Below are positions 1-8,586 of a DNA stretch of 64,000 bases, piece by piece. Numbering within the stretch: the first letter of the stretch is position 1; every line of letters begins with the position of its first letter. The DNA lies in contig JAEUGX010000074.1 of assembly GCA_016795545.1 (NCBI GenBank), positions 1 to 64,000 of the forward strand. Reading direction: 5' to 3'. A program made the translations under genes and the position numbers. The notes below the pieces were generated by a model, which was not told where the DNA came from, did not search any database, and saw nothing but the letters and a program-made list of their open reading frames with translations. The stretch comes from Opitutaceae bacterium (GTDB lineage Bacteria > Verrucomicrobiota > Verrucomicrobiia > Opitutales > Opitutaceae).

Positions 1-72
1 GGGCAATGGCTTGCCCTGTTCGGCTTCCTTCAGGATGCGCAGGATCTGCTCTTCAGTATGGTGCTTCTTCAT
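1..72 (-). CDS. IS3-family transposase OrfA, N-terminal fragment
   Basis: The first 24 codons read MKKHHTEEQILRILKEAEQG and continue KPLP. This matches the start of the helix-turn-helix OrfA subunit of IS3-family transposases (pattern MKK.RFTEEQI..IL.EAE.G). OrfA binds the element ends and is normally joined to the DDE-domain OrfB by programmed frameshifting. The ATG is at 72-70. The rest of the gene lies outside the window. The identification rests on this short but characteristic N-terminus plus the terminal repeat just upstream. Confidence 0.7.
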   Translation of the reverse strand, partial: MKKHHTEEQILRILKEAEQGKPLP

Positions 73-140
73 GGGTCCTCGGGTTGGTTTTTACCCAAGG
101 ACTCTCACTCACTCCACTCCAGTTTCAGGGGGGCAGGTCA
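1..140 (-). mobile_element. left end of an IS3-family insertion sequence (truncated by the window)
   Basis: Read on the minus strand, the segment starts with a C-rich terminus, TGACCTGCCCCCCTGAAACT (140 down to 121), of the type seen at the ends of several IS3-family groups. About 45 bases later comes the start of an OrfA-like reading frame. Only the left end is inside the window, so the right terminus and any target-site duplication cannot be seen. The junction at 140/141 lies just before the remnant of an antitoxin gene, so insertion may have removed the upstream part of that module. Confidence 0.65.
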
Positions 141-149
141 CAACCAAGC

Positions 150-537
150 ATGTCAGAACGGAAGCGCCGGTTCATCACGCTCGGAGGTAGCTGCCCGGAC
201 ATCGAAGGCGTTCCCAAGCACCGGGAGTCAACTCGGTTGAACATCCACCCGGGAGAGCTGCTCCGTGAGGAGTTTGTGAAGCCACTAGGGTTGACTCAGG
301 TTGAGTTGTCTAAGCGGTCCAATATCCCGGTGGTAACACTCAGAAAGCTAATGAACGGGAAGCACGGTGTAACGCTGGAGATCGACTCCGGACTCACCGA
401 AAGCCCTGCGCACGTCACCAGGCTATTGGCTACGCGCACAATGCGCATTCAACAGCCGGCGTTGGAGCGAACACGTCGAGTGGCTCAAGAAGCAAAAACC
501 ATCGAAGGTGTCCGGTGTGGACCTGCTGGATCGATGA
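150..537 (+). pseudogene. HigA-type XRE antitoxin remnant, frameshifted
   Basis: From about residue 31 the frame reads NIHPGELLREEFVKPLGLTQ, then a helix-turn-helix (VELSKRSNIP...LMNGKHGVTLE), the hallmark of HigA/VapI-type antitoxins. After about base 400 the similarity continues in the next frame as KALRTSPGYWLRAQ...EHVEWLKKQK, matching the family's ALGTSPEYWL.LQ segment, and ends at a TGA at 535-537. A single-base indel near 395-405 therefore splits the gene. In the first frame the protein runs on as non-homologous sequence to 686. No intact HigB toxin is present; the residues before NIHPGE resemble a HigB C-terminus only weakly. The IS end lies 10 bases upstream. Confidence 0.65.
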
Positions 538-1090
538 AGCGGGATCCTGCTGGCCTTGCTACGCAGATCGCTCCCGCGATGCCAATCGTCAGCCCGGCGG
601 CCGGACCCACTGAAGTAAACCGGCAGAACCTCGCGAATTTCCTACGCAGGTCAGAGATCGCTGCGCAACTGGACGAAGGCGCCTGATTTCAGGCGATAGC
701 TCGCATGTGCAATCGCTACACCCTCGTTGATCCGGACAGGGGCGCCGGAGGGGACAGGTTATTTCGATCGAAAAGGTGGTGAATCCAAGCGCAGCGCGCC
801 GCTTTCAAAGCGGTGCACACTGTACGTCTGTCGGCCCCCAGCGCATAAACTTTGTGCGTTATTAGAAGTGTCGGGTCAAGTTGCCTCCGCCTAAATTCAG
901 GCGAGTGTATCGCACGGATGAGACTTGCCAAGGATTGGCAAACGGGGGCGGATTGGGCGCGGGTCTTAGGTCGAAGGGCTGAGGTCGCTTGCGGGTAACG
1001 AGGAGTGAGTAGGTATGTAGCTCTGCGCGACTTCGCGGTGTTAAGGCAGGTTTCCCTCGAAAACGAGCTAACGCTATTAAACGTACGCTA
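538..1090. other. gene-free stretch between HigA remnant and hip operon
   Basis: No convincing gene is seen. A 71-codon minus-strand open frame (716-931) has no recognisable domain. A degenerate reverse copy of the dispersed repeat (GGGGACAGGTTATTTCG) lies at 750-766. The last 60 bases are less GC-rich and probably carry the hip promoter. Confidence 0.5.
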
Positions 1091-1121
1091 TATCAGACAA
1101 TAATTGACAAACTGTCTGATA
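1091..1121 (+). promoter_or_regulatory. palindromic operator of the hip toxin-antitoxin operon
   Basis: TATCAGACA at 1091-1099 and TGTCTGATA at 1113-1121 form a perfect 9-bp inverted repeat with 13 bases between. It lies just upstream of the antitoxin gene, inside an AT-rich patch with promoter-like hexamers. E. coli HipB binds TATCC-N8-GGATA operators, and the outer TATC...GATA of this palindrome is similar. I infer that the XRE antitoxin binds here and represses its own operon. Confidence 0.65.
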
Positions 1122-1139
1122 AAGACGACGCTATTGCCT

Positions 1140-1457
1140 GTGCGCTCCTCCCCCTCGCTCCCGCTCCCAGCCGCCCACGCCTTGCGCAAGCTCGGTCGGG
1201 AACTGGCCTTGGCGCGCCGCAAGCGCGGCATTTCGACGGAGGACATGGCGGCGCGACTCTTCGTCAGCCGCGACACGCTCTGGCGCCTTGAGCGCGGGGA
1301 TCCGACGGTAGCCTCCGGCACCCTGGCTACAGCTGCATTTATTCTCCAATTGCATGACCGGCTCGCCAATCTCGCCGCGCCCGGCAGCGACACCCTCGGG
1401 TTGAGTCTCGATGAGGAACGTCTGCCCAAGCGTATCCGGCGCACCCCAGCGGCATGA
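1140..1457 (+). CDS. hipB: XRE-family antitoxin/regulator of a HipA toxin (HipB-like)
   Basis: This is a small DNA-binding protein of about 105 residues. A helix-turn-helix sits at LALARRKRGISTEDMAARLF followed by VSRDTLWRLERGDPTVASGT, typical of the HTH partners of HipA. The C-terminal segment LGLSLDEERLPKRIRRTP is also conserved in this subfamily and probably contacts HipA. The start is uncertain: TTG at 1104 lies inside the operator palindrome, whereas TTG 1134 or GTG 1140 lie downstream of it, so I chose GTG. The gene overlaps hipA by 4 bases (ATGA), indicating translational coupling. By family it should neutralise HipA and repress the operon. Confidence 0.8.
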   Translation: MRSSPSLPLPAAHALRKLGRELALARRKRGISTEDMAARLFVSRDTLWRLERGDPTVASGTLATAAFILQLHDRLANLAAPGSDTLGLSLDEERLPKRIRRTPAA

Positions 1458-2677
1458 GCGTGGAAGTGCATATCGATTGGCAGGGCGGCACGCACCTCGT
1501 GGGCCGGTTGCATGCGGCGGAGCGCAGCGCGGCCGCGACCTTTGAGTATGCCCGGGAGTGGCTGGCTCGCGCTGGGGCGTTCGCCATCGACCCCACCGCG
1601 CTGCCGCTCGGAGCCAGTCCCATCCACGGCGCTGCGCTGTTTGGTGCGATGCAGGATTGCGGCCCGGATCGCTGGGGCCGGGTGCTGATCGAGCGGGCGA
1701 TTCGCAAGCAGGTTCTCACCCGCAAGCCCTACCGCGACCTAGATTACGTTCTCGCCCTTGATGACACGGCGCGCATCGGCGCCCTGCGGTTCCGGACCGA
1801 GCCGGCTGGGCCCTTTCTGGCTGCGACGGCCGGCAAACTGCCGCCGGTGGTGAGCCTCGCGGCGCTCCTGCGGGCCACGGATGCCGTTCATGGAGAGACG
1901 GAGACAGCGGCTGACCTGCGCTACCTGCTTGGCGCCGGCTCTCCCTTGGGTGGCGCCCGTCCGAAGGCCGCGGTGACCCTGGCCGATGGGAAACTCGCCA
2001 TCGCCAAGTTCCCCAAGCCCGACGATGTGCGCGACATCGCTGCCGGTGAGATTCTCGCGCTCGAATTGGCTCGGTATTCGGGAATCACGGTGGCCGAGCA
2101 CCAGTTGGTTGCTGTCGGCGGTCGCGGCGTATCGGTCATCACCCGTTTTGACCGCCAGGGGACCCAGCGCGTGCCCTTCCTCTCGGCGCACAGCCTCCTG
2201 GGACTGCCCCACGGCGAAGCCGGCGCCTATACGCTTTTGGCCGATGGTATCCGACAGTTTGGCGACAATACCGCCGGTGATCTGGCCGAACTCTGGCGAC
2301 GCCTGGTATTCTCCCTGCTCGCCAGCAACTACGACGATCACCTGCGTAACCACGGCTTCCTGATGCACACCCCGGGGAAGTGGTCGCTTTCGCCCGCCTA
2401 CGACCTGAACCCTGTGCCTGAAATCGAGCGCGCCCAGTTGCCCAAGACCGCCATCTCCGAAGATAACAACGAGCCCACCATTGCGGGGGTCCTGACGGCT
2501 GCTCCGCGGTTCGGACTGAAAACGGCGGCGGCAAAAGCCATCCTGCGAGAGGTCTGTTTGGCGACGGCCAACTGGCGCACGGTCGGCAAGAAGTTGCGCA
2601 TTTCCGCCCGCACCCTCGAGGGCTACGCGTCCGCGTTCGAACATCCGCTGATGGATGAGGCCAAAAGGCTATCCTAG
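1454..2677 (+). CDS. hipA: type II toxin HipA family serine/threonine kinase
   Basis: The 407-residue length is normal for HipA. The N-terminal couple_HipA domain (about 1-110) is followed by the kinase-like domain. A glycine-rich loop GAGSPLGGARPK is at 160-171, RFDR at 231-234, the catalytic-loop motif NYDDHLRN at 292-299 (N-x-D-x-H-x-x-N pattern), and the metal-binding YDLNP at 316-320. All expected kinase motifs are present, so the toxin looks functional. E. coli HipA phosphorylates glutamyl-tRNA synthetase and causes growth arrest; the target here is unknown. It is coupled to the antitoxin gene and controlled by the palindrome upstream. Confidence 0.88.
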   Translation: MSVEVHIDWQGGTHLVGRLHAAERSAAATFEYAREWLARAGAFAIDPTALPLGASPIHGAALFGAMQDCGPDRWGRVLIERAIRKQVLTRKPYRDLDYVLALDDTARIGALRFRTEPAGPFLAATAGKLPPVVSLAALLRATDAVHGETETAADLRYLLGAGSPLGGARPKAAVTLADGKLAIAKFPKPDDVRDIAAGEILALELARYSGITVAEHQLVAVGGRGVSVITRFDRQGTQRVPFLSAHSLLGLPHGEAGAYTLLADGIRQFGDNTAGDLAELWRRLVFSLLASNYDDHLRNHGFLMHTPGKWSLSPAYDLNPVPEIERAQLPKTAISEDNNEPTIAGVLTAAPRFGLKTAAAKAILREVCLATANWRTVGKKLRISARTLEGYASAFEHPLMDEAKRLS

Positions 2678-2888
2678 GTAGGGGGACGCTGGAGGGCGCC
2701 GATCGAACTTCTTGCTGCGAAACGCTCGAGGAGCGCTGATCGGCCGGCGACTGAATCAAGGACTTAGGCTTTACACCGAAACTCTACACAAACTGCCGAT
2801 TTTTACGCGTTCGCCTAGTTTGCTTCCCTCTGAGAGCGGTTCTGAAAATGCCTTTCGACCAATCCCCGTGGGGACGCCCATTTAAGAG

Positions 2889-2920
2889 CACCCTCCAATC
2901 TCTCGGTTGGAGGGTGTTTT
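2889..2920 (+). terminator. rho-independent terminator
   Basis: CACCCTCCAA (2889-2898) and TTGGAGGGTG (2907-2916) make a perfect 10-bp stem with an 8-base loop, followed by TTTTATTT. This is a classical intrinsic terminator on the plus strand. It lies about 210 bases after hipA and may end that transcript, or be left over from a lost gene. Confidence 0.8.
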
Positions 2921-3219
2921 ATTTGGCGGTGTCCCCAAGGGGATGAAGATCGCCACCGAAGTTGACTCCGGATGTAATCCGCCGAGTGAGGGCAAAGATT
3001 CCCGGCAGCTTTCCCGAGCCCATCCTGAACAAAATTCTCGAAGGGACCCAAAACCCCGCCCGGGAATTGGGCGATGAGTTGGCCCAGATGAAGGCATCCC
3101 GTTAGCAGATTTTGTTTCCGGATGCGGTGGTTTCACCGGTCTCAGAAGAGTTCAATGGGCGTTGCGAATACCCGCCGCTGAATTCGTTCAGCCTAATACG
3201 ACCGCGATGTGGTCTTCTT

Positions 3220-3240
3220 GTAATAGCCTGTCCCTTACAA
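3220..3240 (+). repeat. dispersed intergenic repeat, copy near the consensus
   Basis: The sequence GTAATAGCCTGTCCCTTACA matches the core shared with copies at 5517, 8405, 10799, 10820 and 11410 (plus strand) and at 11475 (minus strand). It lies in non-coding DNA, as do all the other copies. Confidence 0.75.
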
Positions 3241-3491
3241 TGGGGTCCAACCGAAGCCCATCCACCACGAGCTGGTGAAATGCGGTGCGCAAATCTTGAG
3301 GCCGGGGTTGGCGGCAGCGGGGACAATTGAGTGATCGGAATGCACTCACACTGCGGCTGAAGATGGATGTTTCGTGGGCGATGCGGTGGGAATTTTAGCG
3401 CCCCACAAAGCATATGCGATATCCGGAACGGCTCGGGCAGGATTGCTTTCTGCCGCTTGCGTTGTCGTATGATCTTGGGTTGGGATTGGGA

Positions 3492-4808
3492 ATGTCTTCG
3501 GAATCCGGGTTCGGTCTTGCAGCGGGCGAGGTCAAACGTCGCCACATTCTGCCCAAGGCCCTGGTGGTCGGACTGGTGGCGGGCCTCCTGGCCACTGCTT
3601 TCCGCATGGCACTAGCGGCCGCAGAGGGCGGGCGGATCGCGCTGCTGACTCCCCTCGAGCCGGGTGTCCGCATCCCGGTGGCGATTACCCTGGGGGCGGT
3701 CGGCGGAGGGCTCGGATTGTGGCTGGTGCGCCGGTTCGCGCCCGACGCGAGCGGAAGCGGCATCCCGCAGCTGAAGGCCTTCGTCCTGGGACAGCGCGGT
3801 CTCGAGTGGCGCAGATTGCTGCCGATCAAGTTCCTCGCCGGGCTAGTGGGTATTGGCGGAGGCCTCGCGCTAGGTCGGGAGGGGCCGACGATCCAGATGG
3901 GCGGCGCCACGGGCTTGATGGTGGGTGAATGGTTCCGCGTGAGGCCCGGAGAGGGCGAGCGCAAGGCGCTCATCGCCGCCGGGGCCGGCGCCGGGCTGGC
4001 GGCGGCGTTCAATGCGCCGCTGGCCGGGGTGATGTTCGTGCTTGAGGAGCTGGCGGGCAACTTCACTCCGGTCGTGTTCGTATCCGCCTTCCTCGCTTCG
4101 GTCACCGCAGACGTGGTTGGGCGGATCCTCACGGGTGAAATGCCGATTTTTCCCCTACACGACATGCCCGCACCGGGCCTGCACGCGCTGCCGGCCGCGC
4201 TCGTGCTCGGACTGGCCTGCGGGCTCGGCGGCGTGTTGTTCAACCGAAGCCTGCTGAAGAGTCTGGACCTGTATGCGCGGCTCCGCTGGCCCGCTTGGAC
4301 CATCGGCGCACTGGCCGGAGCGGTGGCGGGCCTGGCGAGCGGGATCTATCCTGGCGTCGCGGGCGGAGGCGGCCTGCTCGCGGAACGGGCGATCGCCGGC
4401 GAGATTGCGCTGCGCTGGCTCCCGGCACTGCTCCTCACGCGCTTTTTCCTCTCGATGACTAGCTACGGCACCGGCGCGGCCGGCGGGATATTTGCGCCGC
4501 TGCTCGTCCTCGGCGCGCTGGGCGGTCTGACGTTCGGCCAAGTGGTGCATAGCGTGGCTCCCGCTTGGGCTGCGCAGCCGGCGGCGTTTGCCGTGATTGG
4601 GATGGGCGGTTTGCTGACCGCGATCGTCCGCGCGCCGCTCACGGGCATCGTGCTGATGATCGAGTTGACCGGCAAATACGACTTCATGCTTCCGCTCCTG
4701 GCCTGCTGCCTGGTCGCCTACGGTGTCGCCGAAGGCCTGCGCGACACCCCGATCTACGAAGCCCTGCGGGAACGAGCCTTGAACCGAGAGCGCGCCGCGG
4801 AACAATGA
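3492..4808 (+). CDS. ClC-family chloride/proton antiporter
   Basis: This is a polytopic membrane protein of about 438 residues. The ClC selectivity-filter motifs occur in order: GSGIPQLKAF, GREGPTIQMG (with the gating glutamate) and GIFAPLLVLG. FNAPLAGVMFVLEEL carries the glutamate that passes protons in antiporting ClCs, so a chloride/proton exchanger is more likely than a channel. The late AYGVAEGLRDTPIYEALRER segment is typical of bacterial ClCs that lack CBS domains. An ATG at 3414 would add 26 residues, but the internal ATG at 3492 gives a normal N-terminus. Likely roles are acid or osmotic homeostasis. Confidence 0.9.
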   Translation: MSSESGFGLAAGEVKRRHILPKALVVGLVAGLLATAFRMALAAAEGGRIALLTPLEPGVRIPVAITLGAVGGGLGLWLVRRFAPDASGSGIPQLKAFVLGQRGLEWRRLLPIKFLAGLVGIGGGLALGREGPTIQMGGATGLMVGEWFRVRPGEGERKALIAAGAGAGLAAAFNAPLAGVMFVLEELAGNFTPVVFVSAFLASVTADVVGRILTGEMPIFPLHDMPAPGLHALPAALVLGLACGLGGVLFNRSLLKSLDLYARLRWPAWTIGALAGAVAGLASGIYPGVAGGGGLLAERAIAGEIALRWLPALLLTRFFLSMTSYGTGAAGGIFAPLLVLGALGGLTFGQVVHSVAPAWAAQPAAFAVIGMGGLLTAIVRAPLTGIVLMIELTGKYDFMLPLLACCLVAYGVAEGLRDTPIYEALRERALNRERAAEQ

Positions 4809-4874
4809 AGGCTGGAGTGCCCTCGTTATCGCCTGTCCCTGAGCCTCCCTGGAATTCTCGAAGGACCAACCCTC

Positions 4875-5483
4875 ATGAACGGGACGATCGTCGGACCTGA
4901 TGGAAAGCCGCGGTGCCGCTGGTGCGCTGCGGCTCCGGAGTTTCTCGAGTACCACGACAAGGAGTGGGGCTTCCCGGTGCGCGACGATCTCCGGCTCTTT
5001 GAGAAATTGTGCCTGGAAGGATTCCAGTCGGGCCTGAGCTGGCGCACGATCTTGGCGAAGCGGGAGCATTTCCGGGCTGCGTTTCACGGATTTGATTTTC
5101 ACCGGATCGCTCGTTACACGGCGCGCGATACGGAGCGGCTGCTCGCGAATCCGGGAATCGTGCGGCACCGGGGCAAGATCGAAGCCGTCCTCAACAACGC
5201 CCGTTGTGCACAACAACTCGTGAAGACGGAGGGCTCGCTGGCGGCGTTTGTGTGGCGCTACGAACCGAAGCGCACGCCCGCCGCGGCTGCACAAACAGCG
5301 TCCACCAGCGCGGAGTCTGTCGCGCTCTCCCAGGAGTTGAAGAAGCGCGGGTGGAAATTCGTCGGGCCGACCACGGTCTACGCCTTCATGCAGGCAATGG
5401 GCCTGGTCAACGACCACGTGGCGGGCTGCGCGCTTAGAATTTTCGCCGAACAGGCGCGCAAGGCCTTCGAACGTCCCGCGTGA
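4875..5483 (+). CDS. tag: DNA-3-methyladenine glycosylase I
   Basis: This 202-residue protein excises 3-methyladenine from alkylated DNA (base excision repair, cytoplasm). It has the full Tag signature: RCRWC...YHDKEWGFPV near the N-terminus, FEKLCLEGFQSGLSW, and GWKFVGPTTVYAFMQAMGLV. The zinc ligands C14, H27, H181 and C185 match the C-H...H-x3-C arrangement of E. coli Tag. A slightly low-complexity stretch (residues about 135-150, AAAAQTASTSAE) is a family-variable loop. A weak repeat copy (TTATCGCCTGTCCCT) lies between it and the ClC gene upstream. Confidence 0.93.
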   Translation: MNGTIVGPDGKPRCRWCAAAPEFLEYHDKEWGFPVRDDLRLFEKLCLEGFQSGLSWRTILAKREHFRAAFHGFDFHRIARYTARDTERLLANPGIVRHRGKIEAVLNNARCAQQLVKTEGSLAAFVWRYEPKRTPAAAAQTASTSAESVALSQELKKRGWKFVGPTTVYAFMQAMGLVNDHVAGCALRIFAEQARKAFERPA

Positions 5484-5802
5484 GGGGCGGGTTCGTCGAC
5501 GCCAGCTAGAGCAAAAAGAGTCTGTCCCTTACCAAGCAACTTGCCCGCCGGCTAGCCGCGCGCGGAGAAAACATCCCAAGAGTTCATGCCGTGGAACGCA
5601 GCTGGCTGAACGGCACGCAATCTGCAGCTGAACCCGCTTCCGCTTTCAACTTCATGACTCCTCTCAGATTCAAGCTCCTGACACGCACCCTCCGGCGCGA
5701 TCCACCGCCAATCGCAAGTGCAGCGCCCCACTCCATGAGCCGATCCGGCTCCCGCGAGGCAACTGGCTTGCCAAGCACACCCCGGACTGGACTGTCTTCC
5801 AC
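5484..5802. other. gene-free stretch with a repeat copy
   Basis: The dispersed repeat is present at 5517-5535 (AGAGTCTGTCCCTTACCAA). The frame of the next gene stays open upstream of its ATG, but the encoded residues show no family signature. No promoter was identified with confidence. Confidence 0.45.
5517..5535 (+). repeat. dispersed intergenic repeat copy
   Basis: AGAGTCTGTCCCTTACCAA shares the TAGTCTGTCCCTTAC-type core with the other copies. It lies 34 bases after the stop of the glycosylase gene. Confidence 0.65.
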
Positions 5803-6801
5803 ATGAACACCGTGTCGCTGACCCTGCAGGAGATCGGTGAACTGGCTGCGCAGGCGTTCGCGAAGAACGGCTGCGACGTCGCCAACACGGAGGCGCTGGT
5901 GCGCACGGTGGTCACCGCCGAGCGGGACGGCTCGCTTTCCCACGGCCTCTTTCGCGTCCCGGGTTACGTCGCCTCGCTGCGCAGCGGCAAGGTCAATGGA
6001 CGGGCCTCTCCCCGGGTGACGCACAAGACGCCGGCGGTCATCCAGGCCCACGGCGACAACGGCTACGCGCCCCTCCTGATCGAGCGAACGGTGCCGGTCC
6101 TGGCCGAGGCGGCGCAGAAACTGGGCGTGGCCGTGGTCTCCGCCACGCACACGTATCACTTCGCCGCGCTGTGGCCCGAAACCGAGGCGATCGCCGCCCA
6201 TGGGCTAATCGGACTCGCCTGCGTCTGCTACACGCCGCTGGTGGCACCCGCCGGAGGCGGCAAACCCCTGTTCGGCACCAATCCGATCTCCTTCGCCTGG
6301 CCGCGGCCGGGCCGGTCTCCTATGGTGATCGACATGGCGACGGCCGCGAAGGCCCTCGGCGAGGTCCAGGTAGCCGCCCGCGACGGACACGAGGTGCCGC
6401 TGGGCACCGGCCTGGATGCGGGCGGAAAGCTGACCACCGATCCCCGGGAGATCCTCAAGGGGATGCTGCTTCCCTTCGGCGGCCACAAAGGCTCGGCGAT
6501 CGCCTTGATGGTCGAGTTGCTGGCGGCCGGAGCCGTAAACGAGAACTTCAGCTTCGAAGCCGCGGAGGGTGACAACAAGGACGGCGGTCCGCCGCGCGGC
6601 GGCGAGTTCATGCTGGCGATTTCGCCGGAGCTGCTGGCCGGACCGGGCTGGGCGGAACACTGCGAAAAGTTTTTCGCCCGCTTCGACGCCATCGAGGGCG
6701 CACGCCTGCCCGGAGCCCGCCGCCATCGGAACCGCCTCTCCGACGCGCCTCGCCAGGTCAACGCAGAGCTGGTGGAGCGGATCCGGCGCCTGAGCGCCTG
6801 A
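5803..6801 (+). CDS. Ldh_2 family NAD(P)-dependent oxidoreductase (malate/L-lactate dehydrogenase-like)
   Basis: This 332-residue protein belongs to the Ldh_2 superfamily (malate, lactate, sulfolactate, ureidoglycolate and pyrroline-2-carboxylate reductases). It reversibly reduces a 2-keto (or cyclic imino) acid with NAD(P)H in the cytoplasm. The catalytic SHGLFRVPGYV motif is at 46-56 (H47, R51). GTNPISFAWP and VIDMATAAKA form the cofactor region, and GGHKGSAIALMVELLAAGA the C-terminal signature. The exact substrate cannot be read from sequence. The following transporter gene is in the same direction 114 bases away, so the pair may serve one substrate. Confidence 0.85.
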   Translation: MNTVSLTLQEIGELAAQAFAKNGCDVANTEALVRTVVTAERDGSLSHGLFRVPGYVASLRSGKVNGRASPRVTHKTPAVIQAHGDNGYAPLLIERTVPVLAEAAQKLGVAVVSATHTYHFAALWPETEAIAAHGLIGLACVCYTPLVAPAGGGKPLFGTNPISFAWPRPGRSPMVIDMATAAKALGEVQVAARDGHEVPLGTGLDAGGKLTTDPREILKGMLLPFGGHKGSAIALMVELLAAGAVNENFSFEAAEGDNKDGGPPRGGEFMLAISPELLAGPGWAEHCEKFFARFDAIEGARLPGARRHRNRLSDAPRQVNAELVERIRRLSA

Positions 6802-6915
6802 GGCCAGGCTATTCGAAATAGCCCCCCGGCGCCTTCCTGGGATGAGCCGCGCTCACGGGCAAAGCGTCCTCGCTTGACCTCATCGCAGGCTGTCGCCTGT
6901 GTTCACGGCGCCGGC

Positions 6916-8361
6916 ATGCCCCAGCCCGCGGAAGAATCCTTTGCCCCAACCCCGAACGGCCACCTGCCGCCGATGCCGTATCGGGACATGCCCGAGCCGC
7001 TGCCGCTGCGGAAAATCCTCGGCCCGAGCGTCATCCTCGCCGGGCTCGGCGTGGGGTCGGGAGAGTATGTGATCTGGCCGTACATCACCTCGATCGTCGG
7101 CCTGGGTTTCCTCTGGGCGGCCGTGCTCGGGATCACGATCCAGTACTTTCTCAACATGGAGATCGAGCGTTACACGCTCGCAACCGGCGAGACGGCCATC
7201 GTGGGCTTCGTGCGCTTCTGGAAGCCCTGGGGCATCCTATTCTGCCTGTTCACGGTGCTGCCCAACATGTGGCCCGGGTGGGCCACGAGCGGCATCGCGG
7301 TCCTGACCTTCCTCACCGGCGGTGGCAACGTCGCCTACATCACGGTCGGCACGATGATTGTGCTCGGGATAGCCCTGACGACTTCGCCGGTCGTCTACCG
7401 GACGATGGAAAAGGCGCAGTTTTTCAAGGTCGGCCTTACCCTGGTGTTCCTGGCCGTGGCCATCGTGGCCGCCATCAGTCCGTCCGCCTGGGCCGACCTG
7501 CCGAGGGCGGTCGTGGAATTTGGCCAGCTGCCCGATCGCGGGCTGGTGTCCGTGGCGCTGATGCTGAGCGCGCTGGTCTTCGCCGGCGCGGGAGGGTGCA
7601 ATAATCTCGCGCAGAGCAACTGGATTCGGGACAAGGGATTCGGGATGGGCGTCTACATCCCGAAGATCGTCTCACCGATCACGGGCGAAGAGACGGCGGC
7701 GCCGGCCACCGGAGTCATGATGCGTCAGGATCCGGCCAACCTTGCCCGTTTCTGGGTTTGGTGGAAACGCGCCAATGCGGAGCAGCTCGTGAGCTTCTGG
7801 CTCGTCTGCGTCTTCTCCATCGTCGTCTTCTCGACCCTCGCCTACTCCACGGTGTTTGGCCGTCAGATCTCCAGCCAGGCCAACCTTTCCTTCATCCTCG
7901 CCGAGGGACGAGTGCTGAAGGAGGTCGTCGCGCCGTGGTTCGGCACCTTCTTCTGGGTCTTTGGCGCGCTCTCGCTCGTGCTCGTCGGCATGGGGGTTCT
8001 GGACTACGTCTCACGCATCGTGGCCGACATCGTAAAGACGGTGTATTTGCCGAAGAGCCCGCGGTGGTCGGAGAGCCGGGTTTATTTTGTCGTCGTCTGG
8101 GGTATGGTGGCCGCCGGGTCAGGCATCCTGCTTTCCGGTTTTGATCAGCCCCTGCTACTGCTGGTCCTGGCCGCGTGTCTCAATGGCATCGTCATGTTTG
8201 TCTATTCGATCCTACTAATCCAGCTGAACCGCCGCGGCTTGCCGCCCGCGCTCCGTGTGCGCGGCCTGCGGCTCGGCATGCTGTTTTTCGCCACGCTATT
8301 CTACGGGGTGTTCGCTGGCTGGCTAGTGATCGAGCAGGTGCAGGTGTATCTCAGGAGCTGA
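6916..8361 (+). CDS. Nramp-family-like transporter
   Basis: This is an integral membrane protein of about 481 residues with around 11-12 hydrophobic segments. Near the N-terminus, LGPSVILAGLGVGSGEYVIW resembles the first-helix region of Nramp/MntH transporters, where metal or substrate is bound in a broken helix. The canonical metal-binding DPGN of true Mn/Fe carriers is replaced by GSGE, so metal transport is not assured; this divergent branch is common in Verrucomicrobiota and Planctomycetota. An upstream TTG at 6874 is possible, but the ATG at 6916 is preferred. The Ldh_2 gene lies just upstream. Confidence 0.65.
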   Translation: MPQPAEESFAPTPNGHLPPMPYRDMPEPLPLRKILGPSVILAGLGVGSGEYVIWPYITSIVGLGFLWAAVLGITIQYFLNMEIERYTLATGETAIVGFVRFWKPWGILFCLFTVLPNMWPGWATSGIAVLTFLTGGGNVAYITVGTMIVLGIALTTSPVVYRTMEKAQFFKVGLTLVFLAVAIVAAISPSAWADLPRAVVEFGQLPDRGLVSVALMLSALVFAGAGGCNNLAQSNWIRDKGFGMGVYIPKIVSPITGEETAAPATGVMMRQDPANLARFWVWWKRANAEQLVSFWLVCVFSIVVFSTLAYSTVFGRQISSQANLSFILAEGRVLKEVVAPWFGTFFWVFGALSLVLVGMGVLDYVSRIVADIVKTVYLPKSPRWSESRVYFVVVWGMVAAGSGILLSGFDQPLLLLVLAACLNGIVMFVYSILLIQLNRRGLPPALRVRGLRLGMLFFATLFYGVFAGWLVIEQVQVYLRS

Positions 8362-8404
8362 GCCCCGGGATTGGGCCGTTGGAAGCAGCCGGCGGGGGTG
8401 GTTT

Positions 8405-8421
8405 GTAATAGTCTGTCCCTT
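8405..8421 (+). repeat. dispersed intergenic repeat copy
   Basis: GTAATAGTCTGTCCCTT is an exact match to the core. A decayed copy (TATAGCCTGTCATCTTAC) follows at 8517-8534, both between the transporter and the GreA-like gene. Confidence 0.7.
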
Positions 8422-8586
8422 CGTATTCTAATCTAGGTCAGACTGCGTTTCGTTTGACTTCATCCAAGGTTCGGCCGTCCGGATACTTCCATTCAATCCA
8501 GGAACAGGAGAATTTTTATAGCCTGTCATCTTACTGCTTCAGTTTTGCTTTCTCCGGCTTTTCAGTTTCCTCCGTTGCCTCCTGGC

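Larger units (their letters stand above)
2678..3491. other. long intergenic stretch with a terminator, a repeat copy and a possible gene remnant
   Basis: This stretch holds a hairpin terminator (annotated separately) and one good copy of the dispersed repeat at 3220-3240. At 2947-3105 (plus strand) there is an open stretch encoding SFPEPILNKILEGTQNP...LGDELAQMKASR with a stop, but no start codon of normal type and no recognised family. It reads like the C-terminus of a decayed gene. Nothing else is supported. Confidence 0.4.

Noticed and set aside
716..931. 71-codon minus-strand frame before the hip operon
   Set aside because: No recognisable domain or ribosome-binding site, and its composition is not coding-like.
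1104..1109. TTGACA as a -35 box for the hip operon
   Set aside because: There is no suitable -10 at 16-18 bases, and it lies inside the operator palindrome; the promoter is more likely just upstream.
6807..6823. GGCTATT-CGA-AATAGCC hairpin after the Ldh_2 gene
   Set aside because: A short 7-bp stem with no T-run and only partial similarity to the dispersed repeat; not enough to call a terminator or a copy.
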